In this document: piece by piece, positions 18,748 to 27,305 of the stretch
Position numbering within the stretch: position 1 is the stretch's first letter
How the letters are laid out: each line of letters begins with the position of its first letter
Source of the DNA: Pedobacter indicus
GTDB taxonomy: Bacteria; Bacteroidota; Bacteroidia; Sphingobacteriales; Sphingobacteriaceae
Direction of reading: 5' to 3'
Assembly: GCF_003449035.1 (NCBI RefSeq)
Contig: NZ_QRGB01000001.1
Coordinates: 2,046,001-2,110,000, forward strand
DNA length: 64,000 nucleotides
Made by a program: the position numbers and the translations under genes
Notes under the pieces: model-generated
What the model saw: the letters and a program-made list of their open reading frames with translations, nothing else
Database searches by the model: none
Told to the model about the DNA's origin: nothing

Positions 18748-19451
18748 TCTTTGATTTCTTCGATGCTAATATGATTTTCATAAATAGCTTTTCCGACAAC
18801 TGCAGCTTCGATTCGTAGCTGAGAAAGCTCTTGAATATCTTTCATTGAACTGATCCCACCTGAGGCGATCAGTTTGATAATCGGTGAGTGGCCCAGTAAT
18901 TTTTTATAAAGTTCCACACCTGCTCCATTTAGCTTGCCGTCTTTGTTTATATCCGTACAAAGGAAACGAAAGAAACCCAAGCCTAAGCAGCGATCAATGT
19001 AGTCGATCAATTTTACGGGTGAGCTTTCCATCCAACCAGAATATTTTATAACCTCGTCTAATACGTCGATCGCAATGACGATTTGATCTGAACATTTTAG
19101 CGTGCTCAATTCATCTAAAAATGTTGGTTTTGTTAATGCCTGTGTGCCAACAATTACACGATAAATACCTTCGTCGGTCAGTTTCTTGACCATGTCGATA
19201 CTGCGTATACCACCGCCGTATTGGATCTTCATGTCTACTTTCTTAACAATATCAAAAAGGTATTTTTGATTGGTAAAGTCTCCTTTAGCCCCATTTAGGT
19301 CAATGACGTGAATGATCTCGGTGCCGTTAGCTTGGTACTTTTCGATCATTTCTTCTAAGCTTACGTCATATGTGGTAACTTCTTCATAATTACCTTCGCG
19401 TAGGCGAACAACTTTTTTGTCTAAAATATCGATTGCTGGAATGATATACAT
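18717..19451 (-). CDS. hisA: Phosphoribosylformimino-AICAR ribotide isomerase HisA
   Basis: A TIM-barrel isomerase, step 4 of the histidine pathway, 244 residues. Family motifs: [15 protein letters not shown] with the catalytic Asp at the N-terminus, YGGGIRS, the second-half Asp in [12 protein letters not shown] and the phosphate loop ASGGISS. It lies 18 bases after hisH, and its 3' end overlaps the annotated start of hisF. Confidence 0.96.
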   Translation of the reverse strand: MYIIPAIDILDKKVVRLREGNYEEVTTYDVSLEEMIEKYQANGTEIIHVIDLNGAKGDFTNQKYLFDIVKKVDMKIQYGGGIRSIDMVKKLTDEGIYRVIVGTQALTKPTFLDELSTLKCSDQIVIAIDVLDEVIKYSGWMESSPVKLIDYIDRCLGLGFFRFLCTDINKDGKLNGAGVELYKKLLGHSPIIKLIASGGISSMKDIQELSQLRIEAAVVGKAIYENHISIEEIKEWNLRSLIKF

Positions 19452-19469
19452 AGTTATTACTTAATATTT

Positions 19470-20084
19470 TTAAAGTGTGGCGAAATTTTTCAGAAGAGTT
19501 TCTCCGGCTTTACCTGACTTTTCAGGGTGAAACTGAACTCCATAAAAGTTTTCATTTTGTATGATTGCAGAAAAGTTTAATCCATAATTGCATGATGCGA
19601 CGGTAAATTTAGGATTATATTCAATATAAAACGAGTGAACAAAATAAAAATAGGTGGTATTTTCGATATCAGTCAGAATTGGTGATGCCTGTTCGAAATG
19701 GATCATATTCCACCCCATATGTGGAACTTTTAACTCAATCTTTTTGTCAAAAGCTGCAGTTGTAAGGGGCACTAGATCAAGCAGCATTGTATTTCCTTCT
19801 TCTGAGAAGCTTGTCAAAAGCTGCATACCCAAACAGATACCTAATACGGGTTTTTTTATCTCTTTGATAGCTTGAACCATTTTAAAGTGTTCCAGTTTCT
19901 CCATTGCTTTTGCGGCATGCCCTACACCGGGAATAATAATACGATCAAAACAATCCAATTCTTCAGGTACATTAACTATGCCATAGTGAATATTCTGACG
20001 TCTCAGTGCAGCCGTTAGTGAAAAGATATTACCTGCACCGTAATTGACAATGCCGATGGATGTTCCTGTTCCGACCATATTCAT
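19470..20084 (-). CDS. hisH: Imidazole glycerol phosphate synthase glutamine amidotransferase subunit HisH
   Basis: A class-I glutamine amidotransferase of 204 residues that supplies ammonia to HisF. The catalytic triad is visible: Cys in GICLGMQLL (about residue 84) and His/Glu in GVQFHPEKSGKAG near the C-terminus. The oxyanion-strand motif NYGAGN is at the N-terminus. It starts directly next to the hisB stop, without any gap. Confidence 0.96.
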   Translation of the reverse strand: MNMVGTGTSIGIVNYGAGNIFSLTAALRRQNIHYGIVNVPEELDCFDRIIIPGVGHAAKAMEKLEHFKMVQAIKEIKKPVLGICLGMQLLTSFSEEGNTMLLDLVPLTTAAFDKKIELKVPHMGWNMIHFEQASPILTDIENTTYFYFVHSFYIEYNPKFTVASCNYGLNFSAIIQNENFYGVQFHPEKSGKAGETLLKNFATL

Positions 20085-21239
20085 TTATAACAATCCTTTT
20101 GTGCTTGGTAACTGCATATTGTCAACATCACGTTTTACAGCCATTTTAATACATTTAGCAAAAGCTTTGAATATCGATTCAATTTTATGGTGTTCGTTAT
20201 TGCCCTCCGCTTGAATATTCAGGTTGCACTTCGCAGCATCGGAGAATGATTTGAAGAAATGTGAGAACATTTCCGTCGGCATTTCCCCGATTTTTTCGCG
20301 ATTAAACTCAGCGTCCCAAACCAACCAGTTTCTACCACCAAAATCGATCGCAACTTGTGCCAGACAATCATCCATAGGTAAGCAAAATCCGTAACGCCCA
20401 ATCCCTCTTTTATCACCTAGTCCCGATAGAAAAGCTTCTCCTAATGCTATTCCCGTATCTTCAATCGTATGGTGTTCATCGATATGCAAATCGCCTTTCG
20501 TGACAATTTTCAAATCGAGACCTCCATGTCGTGCAATCTGATCCAGCATATGATCAAAAAAAGCAATACCGGTGTCGATAGATGATTTTCCACTACCATC
20601 GATGTCAAGCTCGATCACGATGTCTGTCTCATTGGTTTTCCGCGCATGACTAACTTTCCTTTTGCCGACTTTCAGGAATTCGTAGATACTTTTCCACGAT
20701 CCGCTTTCCAATGCCACCACTTCCTTATTAAGGATGTGATTTTCCTTGCTGCCTAAATGAGGATTATTGTTTAACCAAATTGCTTTTGCACCTAAGTTCT
20801 CAGCTAACTTAACATCGTTTATCCGATCTCCTATAACAAAGGAGTTTGCAATATCGTATCGATCATCATTTTCCAAATATTCAGTTAGTAATGCCGTTCC
20901 AGGTTTTCTTGTAGGAGCATTTTCATGAGGCCATGTACGGTCGATATGTTCCGCTAAAAACTCAACCCCTTCCGATTGCAATGTCTGAATAATAAAATCA
21001 TGGACGGGTTGAAAATTCTCTAAGGGATGAGATTCTGTCCCCAAACCATCTTGATTGCTGACCAGTACCAATTTGTAATCCAATTCCTTCGCAATTCGAA
21101 CAAGGTATTGGATAGCCTCTGGGTAAAAGCGCAACTTATTGAAACTATCAATTTGTTCATCGTCAGGTTCAATAATAATTGTTCCGTCTCGATCGATAAA
21201 AAGAAGTTTTATTGGTGGGGTATTTTCTACTTGTGACAT
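20085..21239 (-). CDS. hisB: Bifunctional histidinol-phosphatase / imidazoleglycerol-phosphate dehydratase
   Basis: A fusion of 384 residues catalysing two his steps. The N-terminal HAD phosphatase (about 1-190) shows [10 protein letters not shown] with the nucleophilic Asp, VSNQDG, and [19 protein letters not shown]. The C-terminal dehydratase (about 195-384) has the manganese-binding motifs [30 protein letters not shown] and [15 protein letters not shown]. The same fusion occurs in enterobacteria and is usual in Bacteroidota. Confidence 0.97.
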   Translation of the reverse strand: MSQVENTPPIKLLFIDRDGTIIIEPDDEQIDSFNKLRFYPEAIQYLVRIAKELDYKLVLVSNQDGLGTESHPLENFQPVHDFIIQTLQSEGVEFLAEHIDRTWPHENAPTRKPGTALLTEYLENDDRYDIANSFVIGDRINDVKLAENLGAKAIWLNNNPHLGSKENHILNKEVVALESGSWKSIYEFLKVGKRKVSHARKTNETDIVIELDIDGSGKSSIDTGIAFFDHMLDQIARHGGLDLKIVTKGDLHIDEHHTIEDTGIALGEAFLSGLGDKRGIGRYGFCLPMDDCLAQVAIDFGGRNWLVWDAEFNREKIGEMPTEMFSHFFKSFSDAAKCNLNIQAEGNNEHHKIESIFKAFAKCIKMAVKRDVDNMQLPSTKGLL

Positions 21240-21242
21240 ATT

Positions 21243-22304
21243 TTATTTAAATTCTTTTAAAACTTCCAAAAGACGATTGTTTTCCTCTGGTGTGCCAATG
21301 GTGATACGTAAGCAGCCCTCACAAAGAGAAACTTTCGAACGATCCCGAACAATAATTCCCATTTGATTTAAATGCTGGTAAATTTTTAAAGGGTTATTGG
21401 TTCTAACTAAAATAAAGTTCGCGTCAGAAGGATATACATGCTCAATAAAATCAAACTTGAGCAGATTTTTGACCAAAAGTGATCGTTCATCAATAGTTTC
21501 TCGAATCCATTGGTTTATCTGATCAATGTTCGTTAATGCATCCAATGCCAGCTGCTGTGAAGCCTGATTTACATTGTATGGAGGTTTTATTCTATTGAAA
21601 ATATCGATAATTTCTTGACTGGCAAAAGCTATTCCGATACGCAGACCTGCTAAGCCCCAAGCCTTGGAAAGTGTTTGTAAAACAACAAGATTTCCATATT
21701 CGGTCAATTCTTGAATAAATGATTTCTGTCTAGAATAGTTAATATAGGCTTCGTCGACCACCACGATCCCGTTAAAGTTGTTTAACACAATCTCAATATC
21801 CTCCCGAAAAATTGAATTCCCAGTTGGGTTATTAGGTGAACACAAGAATATGATCTTTGTATTCTGGTCGATCGTATCCGCAATGCTATCTAGGTCTAGT
21901 TGATATTGAGGTGTAAGATTTACCTTCTTTATCTCTACATCATTGATATTGGCCGAAACCTCGTACATGCCATATGTTGGTGGGAATACCATGATGTTAT
22001 CAACACCAGGCCGACAAAATGCGCGTATTAATATGTCAATTGCTTCGTCACTACCATTACCGATAAAAGTATTATAGGGAGGTACGCCTTTTATTTTGCT
22101 GAGTGCTGTCTTTAACTTCTCCTGAAACGGGTCAGGATAGCGATTGTAGTTTTGCTTTAAAGCAGAACCATAAGGGTTCTCATTGGCATCCAGAAAGACG
22201 GATGCCGAGCCCGTATACTCATGGCGCGCACTAGAGTATGGGGTTAAGTTTTTAATGTTTTCCCGTAAAATTGATTGAATATTGAAATTGGACATATCGA
22301 ACAA
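21243..22304 (-). CDS. hisC: Histidinol-phosphate aminotransferase
   Basis: A class-I/II PLP aminotransferase of 353 residues that converts imidazole-acetol phosphate to histidinol phosphate using glutamate. ANENPYGS near residue 37, CSPNNPTGN and VVDEAYINYS (PLP-contacting Asn and Asp/Tyr) are visible. The PLP lysine is in TLSKAWGLAGLRIGIA near residue 214, and the C-terminal Arg in LRITIGTPEEN. It is one base after hisD and three bases before hisB. Confidence 0.96.
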   Translation of the reverse strand: MFDMSNFNIQSILRENIKNLTPYSSARHEYTGSASVFLDANENPYGSALKQNYNRYPDPFQEKLKTALSKIKGVPPYNTFIGNGSDEAIDILIRAFCRPGVDNIMVFPPTYGMYEVSANINDVEIKKVNLTPQYQLDLDSIADTIDQNTKIIFLCSPNNPTGNSIFREDIEIVLNNFNGIVVVDEAYINYSRQKSFIQELTEYGNLVVLQTLSKAWGLAGLRIGIAFASQEIIDIFNRIKPPYNVNQASQQLALDALTNIDQINQWIRETIDERSLLVKNLLKFDFIEHVYPSDANFILVRTNNPLKIYQHLNQMGIIVRDRSKVSLCEGCLRITIGTPEENNRLLEVLKEFK

Positions 22305-22305
22305 T

Positions 22306-23613
22306 TTACCTGTTATTAATCTGTTGCAATCGGATACTTACTGCGTTTTTATGAGCATCCAGACCTTCAATCGCTGCCAAAGATTCTACTACTGGTCCTA
22401 AATTTCGGATACCTTCTTCATTAATCTCTTGAAACGTGATCTTCTTGACAAAAGAGTCAACCGAAACACCCGAATATGCTTTTGCGTATGCACTCGTGGG
22501 CAAAGTATGGTTGGTTCCAGAAGCATAATCACCCATGCTTTCAGGTGTGAGGTGCCCATAAAATACTGAGCCCGCGTTGGTTATTAATGAATTGTAACTC
22601 GCTGGGTTATCAACCGATAAAATCAAATGCTCTGGGGCATAGTTGTTGCAAAAAACCATTAATTCTTCTATACTTTCGAAACTCATCATATAGGAGTTGT
22701 GAAGCGCTTGAAGAGCTATTTCTTTCCTTGGCAAGTCAACTAATTGCTTTTCGATCTCCGCTTTTACTTTATCGATTAATTGATAATCACTGGTGAGCAA
22801 AATTGCTTGACTGTCTGTACCGTGTTCGGCTTGTGCTAATAGATCGGCAGCCACAAAAGCGGGTCTACTGGTTTTATCACCTACAACAATTACTTCTGAC
22901 GGCCCTGCGGGCATGTCAATGGCCGTTGTTGATAGGGTTTGTATCAGAGATTTGGCCTGCGTGACGTATTGATTTCCTGGACCGAATATTTTATCAACCT
23001 TCGGGATACTTTCTGTGCCGAACGCCATAGCAGCAATCGCTTGAGCTCCACCCGCTTTGTAGATAGTATCTATTTTTAGCAGCTTTGCACAATAAGCAAT
23101 AAATGGGTTCAACTCACCGTTTGCTTGCGGCGGCGTACATACCACAATCTTCGAGACCCCAGCAATACGGGCGGGCGTTCCTAACATTAAAAATGTACTC
23201 GGTAAAACCGCTGAGCCTCCTGGTATGTATAATCCAACACGCTCTATGGGCCGGTTTTCACGCCAGCAAATCACACCCTTGCTTGTCTCTATTTTTTTCT
23301 CTCGTCGGAGTTGTCCTTTGTGAAAGGCATAAATATTATTAAAAGCGATTTCCAGAGCACGGGCAGCGGGACGCTCTACCTTGCTGACTGCATTGTCAAT
23401 CTCATCTTGTCGATAAGCAAGCTCCGTTAATTTGGTGTTGTCAAAGCGTTTAGCAAAATCAACCAAAGCTTTATCTCCGTCACTTTTTACCGAATCGATG
23501 ATCGCCTCCACCTGGCTTCTGATTTTGTAATCAGTGTCGTTGTTTCTGACAATCAGTTCATCAATTTTTTGTTTACTCAGGTTTTTATATTCAAAACAGG
23601 GTATCATAGCCAT
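22306..23613 (-). CDS. hisD: Histidinol dehydrogenase
   Basis: The last enzyme of histidine synthesis, a zinc-dependent NAD enzyme oxidising histidinol in two steps, 435 residues. Family motifs include YIPGGSAVLPSTFLML, PAGPSEVIVVGD, LLAQAEHGTDSQAIL (zinc ligand His) and GHLTPESMGDYASGTNHTLPT. It is the second gene of the operon, 28 bases after hisG. Confidence 0.97.
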   Translation of the reverse strand: MAMIPCFEYKNLSKQKIDELIVRNNDTDYKIRSQVEAIIDSVKSDGDKALVDFAKRFDNTKLTELAYRQDEIDNAVSKVERPAARALEIAFNNIYAFHKGQLRREKKIETSKGVICWRENRPIERVGLYIPGGSAVLPSTFLMLGTPARIAGVSKIVVCTPPQANGELNPFIAYCAKLLKIDTIYKAGGAQAIAAMAFGTESIPKVDKIFGPGNQYVTQAKSLIQTLSTTAIDMPAGPSEVIVVGDKTSRPAFVAADLLAQAEHGTDSQAILLTSDYQLIDKVKAEIEKQLVDLPRKEIALQALHNSYMMSFESIEELMVFCNNYAPEHLILSVDNPASYNSLITNAGSVFYGHLTPESMGDYASGTNHTLPTSAYAKAYSGVSVDSFVKKITFQEINEEGIRNLGPVVESLAAIEGLDAHKNAVSIRLQQINNR

Positions 23614-23641
23614 ATCTTATTAATGTATCAACCGTTTCGGG

Positions 23642-24493
23642 TTACATAATGATTTTTTCAATTGGCATAACAACAATACCTTGGGCACCGACAGATTTAA
23701 GGTTGTTAATTTTTTCCCAGAAGTCCTGCTCTGAAATAACCGTGTGAACAGCCACCCAATCCTTCTCCGCTAATGGAACAACCGTCGGGCTTTTAACGCC
23801 TGGAAGTAATTCTAAAATGGAAGGGAGCCCGGCTTTTTTTACATTCAAGACTACATATTTCGTCTCTTTAGCCCGTAAAACGGACTGGATACGCTGTAAA
23901 AGCTCGCAAACAACTTCATGCTCTTTTACATCCTTTTTTCCAATCAGGATAGCCTGAGATGACAGCACATCGGCAAAAGGCTCCAAACCGTTGTTTTTCA
24001 ATGTGCTTCCTGTAGAAACAATGTCACAAATGGCATCGCTCAACCCCAAACCAGGGCCAATTTCAACAGATCCCGATATCGTGCGAATATCTGCCTGGAT
24101 TTTATGCTGATCCAAAAATTTTTGAAGAATGACCGGATAGGAAGTAGCAATCGATTTTCCATTTAGATCATCAATATAATTAAGAGGTTTTTCTTTTGGG
24201 ATTGCAATTTTCAAAGTACATTTTCCAAAGCCCAACTCTTGCAGATATTCAACTGAAACTTCTTTTTCCTGAATAACATTTTCTCCAACAATGCCTAGAT
24301 CGGCGATACCGTCTTGTACATATTCAGGTATATCATCGTCTCTCAAAAAGAGAATTTCAAGAGGAAAGTTGGCAACAGAAGTAATTAGTGAACTTTTGTA
24401 GTTTTCAAAAGAAAGGCCACAATTCTTAAGAAGTTCGACTGATTTTTCATTTAGGCGGCCAGATTTTTGGATGGCTATTTTTAATGCTTTCAA
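23642..24493 (-). CDS. hisG: ATP phosphoribosyltransferase, long form
   Basis: The committed step of histidine synthesis. At 283 residues it is the long, self-regulated HisG: an N-terminal catalytic part (IAIQKSGRLNEKS, DLGIVGENV, SGSVEIGPGLGLSDAICDIVSTGSTLKNNGL) and a C-terminal ACT-like regulatory domain of about 75 residues that binds histidine for feedback inhibition, so no HisZ is needed. The start codon is TTG (24493); the family-typical MKALKIAIQKSG begins there and no ATG fits. It follows the his leader region by 58 bases after the leader stop codon. Confidence 0.95.
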   Translation of the reverse strand: MKALKIAIQKSGRLNEKSVELLKNCGLSFENYKSSLITSVANFPLEILFLRDDDIPEYVQDGIADLGIVGENVIQEKEVSVEYLQELGFGKCTLKIAIPKEKPLNYIDDLNGKSIATSYPVILQKFLDQHKIQADIRTISGSVEIGPGLGLSDAICDIVSTGSTLKNNGLEPFADVLSSQAILIGKKDVKEHEVVCELLQRIQSVLRAKETKYVVLNVKKAGLPSILELLPGVKSPTVVPLAEKDWVAVHTVISEQDFWEKINNLKSVGAQGIVVMPIEKIIM

Positions 24494-24520
24494 AAGATAT
24501 TATTATTAATAAAAATTTAA

Positions 24521-24577
24521 CACTTGGGTTTACGCTCCACGTAGAAACATACTAATATAAATCGCCACAATGGCGAT
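24521..24577 (-). promoter_or_regulatory. his leader secondary-structure elements (attenuator candidate)
   Basis: Read on the minus strand, a perfect 7-bp hairpin (ATCGCCA, loop TTG, TGGCGAT; 24561-24577) overlaps the last His codons of the leader peptide. A second hairpin follows the leader stop: GTTT-CT-ACG pairs with CGTAAAC around the loop TGGAG (24529-24547). It is followed, after some bases, by a T-rich run. A ribosome stalled on the His codons would cover the first hairpin and so change folding downstream. The exact alternative structures need a folding calculation. Confidence 0.5.
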
Positions 24578-24611
24578 GGAAATGTAGATGATGTCGTTTT
24601 GCGTAATTCAT
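24552..24611 (-). CDS. hisL: his operon leader peptide (19 aa)
   Basis: A 19-codon frame reading MNYAKRHHLHFHRHCGDLY then TAG. Five histidines fall within eight residues (HHLHFHRH, positions 7-14). It sits between the his promoter and hisG: its ATG lies about 35 bases downstream of the -7 box and its stop lies 58 bases before the hisG start. A His-rich peptide exactly here is the hallmark of ribosome-mediated attenuation, as in the enterobacterial hisL: when charged tRNA-His is scarce the ribosome stalls and the operon is read. Too short for standard gene callers. The gene name is given by analogy. Confidence 0.85.
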   Translation of the reverse strand: MNYAKRHHLHFHRHCGDLY

Positions 24612-24645
24612 GTCTTTTTTAACAATAATTTGCTGCATTGAATTG

Positions 24646-24676
24646 CAAATATAGTCGCTTTTTTGTGGGATACAAA
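24646..24676 (-). promoter_or_regulatory. his operon promoter (Bacteroidota type)
   Basis: On the minus strand TTTG (24673-24676) is followed after exactly 19 bases by TATATTTG (24646-24653). This matches the Bacteroidota primary-sigma consensus TTTG-N19-21-TAnnTTTG in both boxes and spacing. Transcription should start near 24640, about 29 bases before the leader-peptide ATG. It is the best-matching promoter in the window. Confidence 0.75.
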
Positions 24677-24833
24677 TTAAATTAAAAATAATATGTTGTT
24701 TTTATTGGCAAATTTTTAATTGCTCCTATTATATTTCTACAATTAATGAATAGTGATATATATTAATTTCTGTTGACCATTCCTATTTAGCCCGAATTAA
24801 TGTAAATTGGGTCAAAGAATTACCGAAAGATTT

Positions 24834-27284
24834 ATGATTGAAAAGTTTAACACACCTCAAAAGCTCAGAGATGAGTGGACTAACCAGTATGAGGAAGAGA
24901 TTCATCATACGAATAACCCAGTATTGGACCCACCCAGCATCGAGAAAAAATACCTGAAACCAATCCGGCAATATCTTCAACAGGCAAATAGCTTCTACTT
25001 TCACGATGGATCTGCGACGATTGAAGTGAAAGTTGTCAGTGACGAAATTGTCCGAGTTCGTCTAGCTCCAAATTCGAGCTTTCTAGACGACTTCTCCTAC
25101 GCAGTAGATAATTCTACGAAACATGTCGATCTTTTTGAGTTGACCGAAGACGAAAATAGCTACCAAGTCCGCACCAATACGGTTACCTGTCTGATAGAGA
25201 AAGAAAGTTCATTGGTTGCTTTCTCTGACCGCAATGGGAAATTGTTTAGTAAAGATGCCGCGCCCATGCATTGGGAAGAGAATGCCGATTTCGGTGGTTA
25301 TTATGTTTATTGTACGAAAGAGGCTGCATCAAATGAGAGCTTTTTCGGATTGGGCGATAAACCGACTCATTTGAATCTCCGAGGCAAGCGCTTGGTCAAT
25401 TGGAACTCAGATACATATTCTTTCGGATTTAATCGCGACCCACTTTATAAAAGCATACCATTCTATATCGGCTTGAAGAATGGCGAAGCTTATGGAATAT
25501 TTTTTGACAATACCTTTAAAACCTATTTCGATTTTGCCGCCGAAGATCCTACTAAAACCAGCTTTTGGTCTGAAGGCGGGGAGCTCCAATACTACTACAT
25601 TCACGGGCCATCGATAGAAGATGTGATTAAGCGCTATCATTTGTTAACGGGGACACATTACCTGCCGCCCAAATGGGCTCTGGGGTATCACCAGTGTCGG
25701 TGGAGTTACTATCCTGAAAGTAAAGTGCGTGATTTAGCAAAGCAGTTTAGAGAACGAAAAATACCATGTGATGCCATTTATCTTGATATCGATTATATGG
25801 ATGGATACCGATGCTTTACCTGGAATAAAAAATATTTCCCCGATCACAAGAAGATGATTTCTGATCTGTCTGCCGATGGTTTTCAGACCGTTGTCATGAT
25901 CGACCCCGGAATCAAAGTAGATGAGAATTATTGGGTATATAAGGAGGCAGATAAAAATAGCTATTTCTGTAGGCGTGGTGATGATTATTTTATGGAAGGT
26001 TATGTATGGCCAGGACGATGCAAATTTCCTGATTTTACGAATCCGGCTGTTCGAAAATGGTGGGGTAGCTTATACAGAGATTTAGTCGAGAGCGGTGTTT
26101 CCGGGGTTTGGAACGATATGAATGAACCTGCTGTTTTTGGTCGGGGAACCTTCCCTGATGATGTCCGTCATCACTTTGATGGCAAGCGGGGCTCACACCG
26201 AAAAGCTCATAATGTATATGGAATGCAAATGGTGAGAGCCACCTATGATGGTTTGAAAAAACTGTTGCACGGGAAACGTCCTTTTACAATTACCAGAGCG
26301 GCTTATTCAGGAACTCAACGTTATGCTTCTGTGTGGACGGGCGATAATATAGCAACTTGGGAGCATCTGAAGATCGGATCTTTGCAATTACAGCGGTTAG
26401 CGATGTCCGGACTGTCTTTTTGCGGAACAGATATCGGAGGGTTCAGTGGAGAACCCAGTGCTGAGCTGTTTAGTCGCTGGCTACAATTTGGCGTGTTTTC
26501 ACCATTTATGAGAGCTCACTCCGCTGGAGATACTGCAGAAAGAGAACCATGGAGCTTTGGCGAAGAATATGAATCAATCAACCGAAAATTCATCGAACTC
26601 CGATATCAGTTGCTATCGTATATTTATACGGTGTTTCATGAGCACGCCCTTAACGGAACACCCATTTTGAAGCCTTTGATCATGTTGGAACAATCCGATA
26701 GTAATCATCATCGGGAAGAGGAGTTTTCATTTGGTGACAAGCTATTGGTATCGCCAGTTTTGGAAGATGGACAACGACAAAAAACAATTTATTTACCCAC
26801 TGGTTATTGGTATGATTACTGGTCCAATCAACTTATGAATGGAGGGGTGGAGCATTTGGTTGATACACCACTTGACAGAATGCCGCTATTTATCAAAGCG
26901 GGTGCCGTTTTGCCAATTAATCCGATTGTTCAACATGTTAATGAAAAGGTAATCGACGAGTTGAGTTTGCTGGTCTACTATCTGGAAGGAAGTTTGACAT
27001 CCGCACTCTATGAAGATGATGGCGAGTCATATGCGTATGAGGACGAATATTTTCTTTATAAAAAATATAAGTTACATGGAACCGAAAGCTCACTTACGAT
27101 TCAGCAAACAAGAGAGGGACGCTATATTGAACCGTATACCAATTATAAAATAAACTTAATTGGGATCCCGTTCGAGATAAATAAGATTTCGATAGATAAT
27201 GATATGGTTGATTTTCAAAGGAATGAAGATGGGATCTATCGACTGACCGCTCCCAAAAATTTTGATAAGATAATTGTATCATAA
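24834..27284 (+). CDS. Glycoside hydrolase family 31 alpha-glucosidase
   Basis: A retaining alpha-glycosidase of 816 residues with no signal peptide, so probably cytoplasmic. The GH31 nucleophile is D428 in WNDMNEPAVF and the acid/base is D504 in WTGDNIATW; an N-terminal beta-sandwich and C-terminal beta domains flank the barrel. Likely substrates are maltose-like or glycogen-derived alpha-glucosides, as the gene starts a block with glgB, glgA and glgC. I use the ATG at 24834; the frame also opens at a TTG nine codons upstream. The gene is divergent from the his operon leader. Confidence 0.9.
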   Translation: MIEKFNTPQKLRDEWTNQYEEEIHHTNNPVLDPPSIEKKYLKPIRQYLQQANSFYFHDGSATIEVKVVSDEIVRVRLAPNSSFLDDFSYAVDNSTKHVDLFELTEDENSYQVRTNTVTCLIEKESSLVAFSDRNGKLFSKDAAPMHWEENADFGGYYVYCTKEAASNESFFGLGDKPTHLNLRGKRLVNWNSDTYSFGFNRDPLYKSIPFYIGLKNGEAYGIFFDNTFKTYFDFAAEDPTKTSFWSEGGELQYYYIHGPSIEDVIKRYHLLTGTHYLPPKWALGYHQCRWSYYPESKVRDLAKQFRERKIPCDAIYLDIDYMDGYRCFTWNKKYFPDHKKMISDLSADGFQTVVMIDPGIKVDENYWVYKEADKNSYFCRRGDDYFMEGYVWPGRCKFPDFTNPAVRKWWGSLYRDLVESGVSGVWNDMNEPAVFGRGTFPDDVRHHFDGKRGSHRKAHNVYGMQMVRATYDGLKKLLHGKRPFTITRAAYSGTQRYASVWTGDNIATWEHLKIGSLQLQRLAMSGLSFCGTDIGGFSGEPSAELFSRWLQFGVFSPFMRAHSAGDTAEREPWSFGEEYESINRKFIELRYQLLSYIYTVFHEHALNGTPILKPLIMLEQSDSNHHREEEFSFGDKLLVSPVLEDGQRQKTIYLPTGYWYDYWSNQLMNGGVEHLVDTPLDRMPLFIKAGAVLPINPIVQHVNEKVIDELSLLVYYLEGSLTSALYEDDGESYAYEDEYFLYKKYKLHGTESSLTIQQTREGRYIEPYTNYKINLIGIPFEINKISIDNDMVDFQRNEDGIYRLTAPKNFDKIIVS

Positions 27285-27290
27285 ACGATA

Positions 27291-27299
27291 AGAAAGGAG
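27291..27299 (+). promoter_or_regulatory. Strong Shine-Dalgarno sequence before glgB
   Basis: AGAAAGGAG ends six bases before the glgB ATG. A near-perfect anti-16S match is unusual here, because most genes of this window lack one, as is typical for Bacteroidota. Confidence 0.6.
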
Positions 27300-27305
27300 T
27301 GGTAT

